Shown piece by piece: positions 51,461-58,190 of a stretch of 64,000 nucleotides of DNA. Origin of the DNA: Gordonia prachuapensis (GTDB lineage Bacteria > Actinomycetota > Actinomycetes > Mycobacteriales > Mycobacteriaceae); assembly GCF_036350515.1 (NCBI RefSeq), contig NZ_JAZDUE010000002.1:248001-312000 (forward strand), written 5' to 3'. The notes under the pieces were generated by a model that saw nothing but the letters and a program-made list of their open reading frames with translations, was not told the origin of the DNA and did no database searches. The first letter of the stretch is position 1. The number at the start of each line of letters is the position of its first letter. A program made the position numbers and the translations under genes.

Positions 51461-52816
51461 GTGGCAGCCACTGGCCTGTACTCGAACATCGTTCATTCCG
51501 GACCCGGCGCGTTCATCGCGAAGCAGGCGGGTCTCCCCGTTCCGCCGACGCTGCGCCGCTACAAGCCGTCCGAGCCGCCGCTGCCCGGGCCGGTACTGCT
51601 CGGCGGGTCGGGCCGTCTGGTCGAGCCACTGCGCGAGATGCTCTCGGCTCCTGACTACACCCTGATCCAGAACGCCACCACCGGCCGCGGCGCCGACAAG
51701 TACGGTGCGCTGGTCTTCGACGCCACCGGCATCACGTCGCCGGGTGAACTGCGCCAGCTGTTCGAGTTCTTCCAGCCCCAGATGCGCTCACTGGCGCCGA
51801 GCGCGCGCCTGCTGGTCCTCGGCACCACACCCGAGCTGGTGTCCGAGCCGAACGAGCACGTCGCTCAGCGCGCACTCGAGGGCTTCACCCGGTCGGTCGG
51901 CAAGGAACTGCAGAAGGGCGCGACCGTCCAGCTCGTCTACGTCTCCCCCGACGCCAAGACCGGACTCACCGGCCTCGAGTCGACCGTCCGGTTCGTGCTG
52001 TCGGCGAAGTCGGCGTTCGTCGACGCCCAGGTGATCCGGGTGGGCGACGCCGACGCGACCGCACCGAAGGACTGGGATCGCCCGCTCGAGGACAAGGTCG
52101 CCGTGGTGACCGGTGCGGCCCGCGGCATCGGCGCCACCATCGCCGAGGTGTTGGCCCGCGACGGCGCCCACGTGATCTGGGCCGACATCCCGGCCGCCGG
52201 CGAGGCGCTCACCGAGACCGCCAACAAGGTGAAGGGCACCGCGTTCCCGCTCGACGTCAGCGCCGACGACGCCGGTGCGAAGCTGGCCGAGCATGCGCTC
52301 GAACGCCACGGCGGCATCGACATCATCGTCAACAACGCCGGCATCACCCGCGACAAGTTGCTCGCCAACATGGATGCGGCACGCTGGGATTCGGTGATCG
52401 CGGTCAACCTGATCGCGCCGCAGCAACTCGTCAACGGCCTGCTCGAAAAGGGCGCCCTCAAAGAGGGCGGCGCCGTGGTCGACGTGTCGTCGATCGCCGG
52501 TATCGCAGGCAACCGCGGCCAGACGAACTACGGCGCATCCAAGGCCGGTGTCATCGGCCTCGTCGACACCTACGCACCGATCCTCGCCGAGAAGGGCATC
52601 ACCATCAACGCGGTCGCACCCGGTTTCATCGAAACCAAGATGACCGCCGCGATCCCCCTGGCCACCCGTGAGGCCGGTCGCCTGATGAGTTCGCTGCAGC
52701 AGGGCGGGCAGACCGTCGACGTCGCCGAAACCGTTGCGTACTTCGCCAATCCGGCGTCGAGCGCCATCACCGGCAACGTCGTTCGCGTCTGCGGCCAGGG
52801 ATTCCTGGGTGCGTGA
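51461..52816 (+). CDS. fabG4: High-molecular-weight 3-ketoacyl reductase FabG4
   Basis: 451 residues, twice the usual FabG length and equal to the mycobacterial FabG4 group (about 454). An N-terminal flavodoxin-like domain (1-200) precedes a reductase domain with VVTGAARGIGATI, NNAGITRD, Ser in VVDVSSIAGIAGN, Tyr-Lys in YGASKAGVIG. It reduces 3-ketoacyl-CoA/ACP with NAD(P)H. The GTG at 51461 follows GAGGAG. The stop overlaps the next ATG by one base (TGATG), so it is co-translated with htdX. Confidence 0.93.
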   Translation: MAATGLYSNIVHSGPGAFIAKQAGLPVPPTLRRYKPSEPPLPGPVLLGGSGRLVEPLREMLSAPDYTLIQNATTGRGADKYGALVFDATGITSPGELRQLFEFFQPQMRSLAPSARLLVLGTTPELVSEPNEHVAQRALEGFTRSVGKELQKGATVQLVYVSPDAKTGLTGLESTVRFVLSAKSAFVDAQVIRVGDADATAPKDWDRPLEDKVAVVTGAARGIGATIAEVLARDGAHVIWADIPAAGEALTETANKVKGTAFPLDVSADDAGAKLAEHALERHGGIDIIVNNAGITRDKLLANMDAARWDSVIAVNLIAPQQLVNGLLEKGALKEGGAVVDVSSIAGIAGNRGQTNYGASKAGVIGLVDTYAPILAEKGITINAVAPGFIETKMTAAIPLATREAGRLMSSLQQGGQTVDVAETVAYFANPASSAITGNVVRVCGQGFLGA

Positions 52817-53703
52817 TGACCAAGACGATCACGCTGCCCAGCGCACCCGGAACCGCTGAGGTCTACTCGAAGGCCGTCGGCGCGATGCTGCCGGTGATCG
52901 GCAAGCCCGCCAAGGTGCGGGCCGACGCCGTGATCCCTGACCGCAGCTACCGGATGGAGAACGTCCGCGTCGACCCCGACAAGCTGCACGCCTACACACG
53001 CGTCACCGGTCAGCGGTTCGGTTCGACATTGCCGCTGACGTACCCGTTCGTGCTGCAGTTCCCCCTGGCCATGAAGGTGATGACCGACGGCGACTTCCCT
53101 TTCGGCGCAGTCGGTTCGGTGCATCTGGAGAACTCGATTCATCGGGTTCGTCCGATCGGCGTCGACGAACCGCTGACCATCGAGACGCACGCGGAGAACC
53201 TGCGCGAACACCGCAAAGGGCTGCTGATTGACATGATCTCGCAGATCAGCGTCGGCTCGGAGTTGGTGACCACACAGACCGCGACATTCCTCAAGCAGCA
53301 GCGCACCAGCCTGTCCGACGAGCCGCGCGGTCCGGAGCCCAAGCAGTACGCTCCCCCGCCGCCGGATTCGATCCTGTCGGTGGACCTCGGTCGCATCCGC
53401 CAGTACGCCGAGGCGTCCGGTGACCGCAACCCGATCCACATGGGTAACCTGACCGCGAAGGCATTCGGCTTCCCGAAGGCCATCGCGCACGGAATGTGGA
53501 GTGCCGCAGCCGCGGTCGCCAACGTGGAGGCACAGCTTCCCGACGAGGTCACCTACACGGTGCGCTTCGGCAAACCGATCCTGTTGCCCGCCAGGGTGAA
53601 TCTGTACTCGCGGCGCATCGACGGGAACGGCAACTTCGACATCTCGGTGCTGGATCGTCGCAAGGGCGCGCCGCATCTGACGGCGACGACGCGCGGCACG
53701 TGA
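52816..53703 (+). CDS. htdX: MaoC-like 3-hydroxyacyl-thioester dehydratase HtdX
   Basis: 295 residues, double-hotdog dehydratase of the R-hydratase family that follows FabG4 in the cycle. The C-terminal hydratase-2 motif is YAEASGDRNPIHM with catalytic Asp and His, then PKAIAHGMWSAAAAVANVEA. The N-terminal half (SYRMENVRVDPDKLHAYTRV) is the degenerate hotdog. M. tuberculosis HtdX has 280 residues. A GTG three bases upstream would add one residue; the ATG is preferred. Confidence 0.92.
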   Translation: MTKTITLPSAPGTAEVYSKAVGAMLPVIGKPAKVRADAVIPDRSYRMENVRVDPDKLHAYTRVTGQRFGSTLPLTYPFVLQFPLAMKVMTDGDFPFGAVGSVHLENSIHRVRPIGVDEPLTIETHAENLREHRKGLLIDMISQISVGSELVTTQTATFLKQQRTSLSDEPRGPEPKQYAPPPPDSILSVDLGRIRQYAEASGDRNPIHMGNLTAKAFGFPKAIAHGMWSAAAAVANVEAQLPDEVTYTVRFGKPILLPARVNLYSRRIDGNGNFDISVLDRRKGAPHLTATTRGT

Positions 53704-53711
53704 CCGTCACG

Positions 53712-53781
53712 GTTCGTCCCCCAGATATCGCTTCGTCCTACTGCTGCAGCTGGGGAGGGAAGCAAGACCTGGGGGACGAAC
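53712..53781. repeat. Hairpin repeat, GTTCGTCCCCC family, copy 2
   Basis: GTTCGTCCCCCAG (53712-53724) and CTGGGGGACGAAC (53769-53781) are perfect 13-bp arms. A second pair lies inside (GCTTC/GAAGC). The last base overlaps the stop codon of the SRPBCC gene, so this repeat separates two convergent genes and probably ends both transcripts. It shares arms with 45044-45113. Confidence 0.85.
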
Positions 53782-54362
53782 TATGACGGCTCCGCGAGCA
53801 GCGACGCGTAGTGGTCGCGGAGCCTCACGACGTCCTGGCTGTCCTCGTCGACGGCCCCGGTGTCCACGAGACTCTGCAGGGCGTCCAGGCAGGCGTGCCA
53901 TCCGGCCGCGGTCCCGGCGTGACCCATCGGTCCCGGCTCGCCCGGCCAGGTGGTGAACACCAGCCGCGTGCCGTCGGCGGTCGGTTCGAGTTCGAATCGC
54001 AGCACGTCCGCCTGGCCTTGCGGGTTGCCCCAGACCAGTTCGAAAACCTTCGGCGGGTCGAACTCACGGATCTCGCCGGGCAGCACTTCGTCGAAATCGA
54101 AACCCGACGTGTCGACGCCGGCGTCCTCCATCATCGCCTGACTCTCCGCCGCCCCGTCGGGCCAGAACGGCAGCTTCACCGACGCGCCACGGGCGCGCTC
54201 CCCGACGATGTCGGCGGGAAACCAGTGCCGCAAGCTGTCCGACTCGGTTAGCGCGCTCCAGACTTTCTCCGGCGAATGCGCCAGGTGCCGTTCGTATCTC
54301 AAGGCCAGCCTGTCGCCATCGCGTACGACAGTGCCGAATCGGTCGGTCGCCTTCTGGTCCAT
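53781..54362 (-). CDS. SRPBCC/AHSA1-family protein
   Basis: 193 residues of the START/Bet v1-like AHSA1 group: LRYERHLAHSPEKVWSALTESDSLRHWFPADI at the start, VFELVWGNPQGQADVLRFELEP in the middle and HACLDALQSLVD near the end. It binds an unknown small hydrophobic ligand. It lies 3 nt after an ArsR-type regulator, a pairing that is very common for this family and suggests that the regulator controls it. Confidence 0.87.
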   Translation of the reverse strand: MDQKATDRFGTVVRDGDRLALRYERHLAHSPEKVWSALTESDSLRHWFPADIVGERARGASVKLPFWPDGAAESQAMMEDAGVDTSGFDFDEVLPGEIREFDPPKVFELVWGNPQGQADVLRFELEPTADGTRLVFTTWPGEPGPMGHAGTAAGWHACLDALQSLVDTGAVDEDSQDVVRLRDHYASLLAEPS

Positions 54363-54365
54363 GCC

Positions 54366-54686
54366 TCAGTCCTCCTTGTTGGTCTCATCCAGGTGCTGCT
54401 CCAGCGCGTCGAGCCGGTCGGCCCAGATCTCCCGGAACGGCGCAAGCCACGCATCGAGGTCACGCAGCCCGTGGTCGTCGAGTGCGTAGTATCGCCGGGG
54501 CCCGTCGATGCGGACTCTCACCAACGCCGCCTGGTCCAGCACCCGAAGATGTTTGGACACATTGGGTTGCGAGATGCCCAACGACTCGACGAGTTCACCG
54601 ACCAGACACTCCCGGCTGCGCAACTGATCGAGGATGCGCCGTCGGGTCGGCTCCCCGATTGCCGTGAAAACGTCTCGGTCGACCAT
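54366..54686 (-). CDS. ArsR-family transcriptional regulator
   Basis: 106 residues, winged-helix: FTAIGEPTRRRILDQLRSRE, VGELVESLGISQPNVSKHLRVLDQAALVRVRIDGPRRYYAL. No cysteine metal site is obvious (CxC absent; one Cys in RECLVGE), so it belongs to the non-metal ArsR group. Start at the ATG 54686. Tandem palindromes lie directly before it, so it probably represses itself and the SRPBCC gene. Confidence 0.9.
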   Translation of the reverse strand: MVDRDVFTAIGEPTRRRILDQLRSRECLVGELVESLGISQPNVSKHLRVLDQAALVRVRIDGPRRYYALDDHGLRDLDAWLAPFREIWADRLDALEQHLDETNKED

Positions 54687-54695
54687 GCAGCCAAC

Positions 54696-54729
54696 ATGCC
54701 ATAGTTGGCATATGCCGGTCAAGGCATAT
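54696..54729 (-). promoter_or_regulatory. Tandem ArsR operator
   Basis: Two overlapping inverted repeats: ATGCCATAGTTGGCAT (54696-54711) and ATATGCCGGTCAAGGCATAT (54710-54729). The half-site is (T/A)GCC/GGCA. The shared middle GGCATATGCC is itself a palindrome, so three half-sites are phased. They start 10 nt before the ArsR-like start codon. Confidence 0.8.
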
Positions 54730-54805
54730 AGGGCGGTTGGAGGTTTACGGCGGGCTTCGTGACGCGGCTCCTTCGTCGCCGCTCCTCAGCCAGCGGGGGG
54801 AACCC

Positions 54806-55420
54806 TCAGTCGCCGACGACGTCCGCCGTCCCGACCCCCTTCAGACCACGCCAGGTGATACCGACAAGCAGGTCGGTGGCGGTCTCGAGGTCGACGTCGC
54901 CCTCGGTGATGCGATCGGCAACGGCCTCGCCGGCACCGACGAGGGCGACGGCGGTGAGTTCGAAGTCGATGTCGCGGGCACCCTCGACGGTGGTGCCGGC
55001 CCGGATGAGTTCGGTGACCATCTCGGTGACGCGCTTGCGGCTGTCGGAGACGAAATGCGAGAAGGTCTGCGTGCCGACAGCAACGCGGTAGAGCACCTTC
55101 CACGACTGCCGGTGCTCGTCGACGAAGCGCAGGAACTCCTTGACGACGGTGCGGGCCTGGTCACGTTGTCGCAGCGACGGGTCGAAGCCGACGCTCATCG
55201 CCTCGATGAAGCGGGTCGACTCACGTTCGATGCACGCGCTGAACAGTTCGTCCTTGGAGCCGTAGTAGAGATACAGCATCGGTTTGCTGATCTCCGCCTC
55301 GGCGGCGATGGAGTCCATCGACGCCTCGCGGTAGCCGTTCTCCGAGAACACCTTGACGGCCGCATCGAGCATCTGCTGTTCTCGTACCGCACGAGGCAGC
55401 CGCTTGGTACCTCCGGCCAT
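54806..55420 (-). CDS. TetR-family regulator
   Basis: 204 residues. The N-terminal HTH is MLDAAVKVFSENGYREASMDSIAAEAEISKPMLYLYYGSKDELF (split: helix 2-3 is SMDSIAAEAEISKPMLYLYY). The C-terminal ligand domain has no assigned ligand. The position between lpqI and the fabG4 group equals Rv0238 in M. tuberculosis. The start ATG at 55420 has AGGAG 5 nt upstream. A CTTACCC-AG-GGGTAAG palindrome 49 nt upstream matches the fadA2/fabG4 palindrome, so it probably regulates both itself and the fad genes (inference). Confidence 0.85.
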   Translation of the reverse strand: MAGGTKRLPRAVREQQMLDAAVKVFSENGYREASMDSIAAEAEISKPMLYLYYGSKDELFSACIERESTRFIEAMSVGFDPSLRQRDQARTVVKEFLRFVDEHRQSWKVLYRVAVGTQTFSHFVSDSRKRVTEMVTELIRAGTTVEGARDIDFELTAVALVGAGEAVADRITEGDVDLETATDLLVGITWRGLKGVGTADVVGD

Positions 55421-55468
55421 CGTCACTCCTCCACCACTGGTCGTTCACGCACTAGACGTTCGGACCAT

Positions 55469-55484
55469 CTTACCCAGGGGTAAG
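55469..55484 (-). promoter_or_regulatory. TetR auto-operator
   Basis: CTTACCCAGGGGTAAG, 7-bp perfect arms around AG, in the promoter of the TetR gene. It shares the outer half-site CTTAC/GTAAG and spacing with the palindrome at 51358-51373. Confidence 0.78.
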
Positions 55485-55510
55485 TTCAGTGGCGGGAGGC
55501 ATCGCGGAAC

Positions 55511-56713
55511 TCAGCACGTCAGCACACCCTTCGACCGCAGAATCCGCACCACCGACCGGTCCACCCGCTGCTCGGTGAGGCGGTTCGCCGCGACCTCCTG
55601 TTCGAGGGCGTCCAGCACCGACGTCACGCGATCCGTGGAGAGCCACAGCGCGATGTCGGAGCCGGCGCGGATCGCCATCGGCGCCGCCTGCTCGATCGGG
55701 TAGCGGGCGCTGATCGCGGCCATGCCGGAAAGGTCGTCGGAGAACACCACGCCGTTGAACGGCGGTCCGCCGTATCCGCGGCCCGTGCGCAGCATGCCGA
55801 TCGCCTGCGGGCTGATGCTCGCCGGTGTCTCCGGGCCGGTCAGTCCGGGGACGATCAGGTGGCCGACCATCACCGCCGCGGGCCCCGGGTCCTGCAGGAG
55901 CGTGCGGTACGGCACCAGGTCACTGTTCTCCAGCGTCGACAGCGGCGGTGTCACGACCACACCCAGATGGGAGTCGCCGGAGGCGTGGCCGTGGCCCGGG
56001 AAGTGTTTGAACACCGGGGTGATCCCCGCCGACGCGAGGCCCTCCGCGTAGGCCGACGCGTATTCGGTCACCACGGCCGGGTCGTTGCTGAACGATCGGT
56101 CGCCGATCACCTCGTTGTCGGACTCGTTGCTCACGTCGACGACCGGCGCGAAGTCGACGGTGACACCCAGCTCACGGAGTTGCCGCCCGGTCGACGCCGC
56201 CAGTTCCCGGACCTGCGCCGGGGTCTGCGTCTGCGCGAGAACTCGCGCCGACGGGCTGTCGATGCCGATCCCGGACAGCCGCGAGACCCGGCCGCCCTCC
56301 TGGTCGACCGTCACCATCAACGGGATCGGGCTGTTCTGCGAGATCCGCGATGCCGCACCGCTGGTGAGGATCGACTTGTCGGTCCAGCTGCCGACGAAGA
56401 TGCCGCCGATCTGCTCGGACTCGACGATCGCCTGGGCGTCGGCGGCTCCGGTCACACCGACCACGATCAACTGAGCGAGCTTCTGCCGCAACGTCATCCG
56501 TTCGAGTTGCGTATCCCCGCACGCGGCGACCGGGACGGCAGAAGCCACCGCCGACGAACTCGGCGACGACGCGGCGCTGCTGTAGACCGATGTGGCGCTG
56601 GGCGGGTCGGCCGATTCGCTGCTCGCACAGCCCACCGCGGCGAGCGCGACGGCCGCGACCACGAACATCGACAACACGCCCCGCACACCGGATCCTCGCC
56701 TGGTTGAGCCCAT
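55511..56713 (-). CDS. lpqI: Lipoprotein beta-N-acetylhexosaminidase LpqI (GH3)
   Basis: 400 residues, family 3 glycoside hydrolase (NagZ type) that removes GlcNAc in peptidoglycan recycling. The lipobox is LAAVGC (Cys about 31). A Ser/Ala-rich spacer precedes the barrel: GGIFVGSW, VTVDQEGGRVSRL, FAPVVDVSNE, then KHFPGHGHASGDSHLG (the NagZ His/Asp loop) and VVFSDDLSGM with the nucleophilic Asp. M. tuberculosis LpqI has 388 residues. Start at ATG 56713; divergent from a UspA gene with a 29-nt gap. Confidence 0.92.
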   Translation of the reverse strand: MGSTRRGSGVRGVLSMFVVAAVALAAVGCASSESADPPSATSVYSSAASSPSSSAVASAVPVAACGDTQLERMTLRQKLAQLIVVGVTGAADAQAIVESEQIGGIFVGSWTDKSILTSGAASRISQNSPIPLMVTVDQEGGRVSRLSGIGIDSPSARVLAQTQTPAQVRELAASTGRQLRELGVTVDFAPVVDVSNESDNEVIGDRSFSNDPAVVTEYASAYAEGLASAGITPVFKHFPGHGHASGDSHLGVVVTPPLSTLENSDLVPYRTLLQDPGPAAVMVGHLIVPGLTGPETPASISPQAIGMLRTGRGYGGPPFNGVVFSDDLSGMAAISARYPIEQAAPMAIRAGSDIALWLSTDRVTSVLDALEQEVAANRLTEQRVDRSVVRILRSKGVLTC

Positions 56714-56742
56714 GTGACGAGTCTGGCATGTAACCTGGGGCA

Positions 56743-57342
56743 ATGGACGTGGGGTCCAGCCCGAGCGCCGCCGACTCGGCTTCTGCCGACTCGGGACCGG
56801 CTGCCACCGCACCGGCCGCCCCGGAAAGCGGCGGCCGCGATCAGAGTGCCCGCCAGACCCTGATGATCGCCTACGACGGCTCCGACAACGCCGACCGCGC
56901 CATCCGTTATGCCGGTCGATTCCTGCGCGCCGAGACCGCACACGTGGTGACCGCCTGGCAGCCGGGCGAGCTGTCGCCGACAAGGCTGTCCACACTGTCC
57001 GGCGGCATGCAGCCGTTCATCGACACCCGTCTCGAGGTCGGTGTCGACGAAGCCCTCGAGCAGGAGGCGGAGAACATCAACCACCGCGGCGTCGACCTCG
57101 CCACCGAGGCGGGCCTGTCGGCCAAGGGTTCCCTCGTCGAGGTCGAGTCGACGGTGTGGGGCGCGCTGGTCGCCGCCGCCGATGCGCTCTCGGTGGATCT
57201 GTTGGTCACCGGGACCCGCGGTTCGTCGGGCCTCAAGGCGTTGCTGCGATCCAGCGTCGCCGAACGCGTCCTGAAGCACTGCCATCGGCCGGTGTTCATC
57301 GTCCCGGCGCAATGCGAGAAGCAGCCGCCGGTGACGCTCTAG
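56743..57342 (+). CDS. Universal stress protein (UspA family)
   Basis: 199 residues. The first 35 are Ala/Ser/Pro-rich, then a Usp domain: TLMIAYDGSDNADRAIRYAG, and the ATP-binding loop GTRGSSGLKALLRSSVAERV, matching G-2x-G-9x-S. The nucleotide-binding type is therefore likely. The start ATG at 56743 has GGGG just before it. It is not part of the conserved lpqI block that I remember in M. tuberculosis. Confidence 0.88.
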   Translation: MDVGSSPSAADSASADSGPAATAPAAPESGGRDQSARQTLMIAYDGSDNADRAIRYAGRFLRAETAHVVTAWQPGELSPTRLSTLSGGMQPFIDTRLEVGVDEALEQEAENINHRGVDLATEAGLSAKGSLVEVESTVWGALVAAADALSVDLLVTGTRGSSGLKALLRSSVAERVLKHCHRPVFIVPAQCEKQPPVTL

Positions 57343-57456
57343 CCGTCACTGTCGCGGGTCACGACGTGATCACAAATCGTGGCCTGGCTAACAGATCAGG
57401 TTCCGCACGCGCTTAACCCCATGAAGGCACCACACACGCCAGCCGATCGAGGAACC

Positions 57457-57945
57457 ATGCCACGTCGCCATTCACTCCGTACCCGGGTCGCCGCCACCGC
57501 CGCCGCGATCGCCGTCACCAGTGCCGGCATCGTCGGACTGTCCACCGCCACCGCAGGCGAGGCCAACGCAGCGACCGAACACGCCCTGAACGGTTGCGTC
57601 GGCCTCAGTCCGAACATCGTCGACATCCCGTTCTGGCCGCGCCGCGCGATCGTGGCCCAGTACGCCGGCCAGACCTACATCAGCGTCGACTTCCCCAGCT
57701 ACTGGCTGTTCGTCGGCTACCGGTCCGATGCCCGCCTGGACTGGCACAACACCCGCACCAACAAGCGCGGAGTCCTGCGATCGACGGAGCAGGTGCGACC
57801 GCCGTATCAGGGTGTGCACGACTTCGTGATCCCGACCAATGCCATCGGCCGCGGCAACGTCAACGTCACCCTCAGTGCGACGAACAGCAACGCGCTGTGG
57901 TCCATCCCGTCGATCCCGTGCAGTGGAACGATCGTGGTTCGCTGA
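57457..57945 (+). CDS. Secreted hypothetical protein
   Basis: 162 residues, not recognised. A Sec signal peptide (RRHSLRTR, hydrophobic core, ANAA cleavage about residue 38) precedes a mature domain of about 125 residues with two cysteines (one in NGCVGL near its start, one in SIPCSG near its end) that could form a disulfide. The ATG at 57457 is preferred because GAGGA precedes it; an upstream ATG at 57421 is in frame. Confidence 0.75.
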   Translation: MPRRHSLRTRVAATAAAIAVTSAGIVGLSTATAGEANAATEHALNGCVGLSPNIVDIPFWPRRAIVAQYAGQTYISVDFPSYWLFVGYRSDARLDWHNTRTNKRGVLRSTEQVRPPYQGVHDFVIPTNAIGRGNVNVTLSATNSNALWSIPSIPCSGTIVVR

Positions 57946-57989
57946 GTGGAGGGGCGGGGCCCGGCGAGGTCGATGGTAGTTTCGTCGCC

Positions 57990-58190
57990 ATGACCAACAA
58001 CCGCCTCGTCGCCGGAGCCGTGGCCGGAGTCGCCGGCATCCTGGTGGGTCTCGGGGCCGTGTTCCTCGGTGGATTCCTGTCCACCGAGACGAGCCCGTCG
58101 ACGGACGTGAACAGCGTGAGCCCCGACAGCGGGTTCGTGCAGGGGTCGGTCGACTACGGCACGCGCGGCGATACCGGGTCCGACAACTGA
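57990..58190 (+). CDS. DUF2613-like small secreted protein upstream of aftD
   Basis: 66 residues, one hydrophobic helix (LVAGAVAGVAGILVGLGAVFLGG) and a short polar tail. This equals the small protein (Rv0236A type, DUF2613) that precedes aftD in mycobacteria. Its stop codon TGA overlaps the CTG proposed as the aftD start. The function is unknown. Confidence 0.82.
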   Translation: MTNNRLVAGAVAGVAGILVGLGAVFLGGFLSTETSPSTDVNSVSPDSGFVQGSVDYGTRGDTGSDN

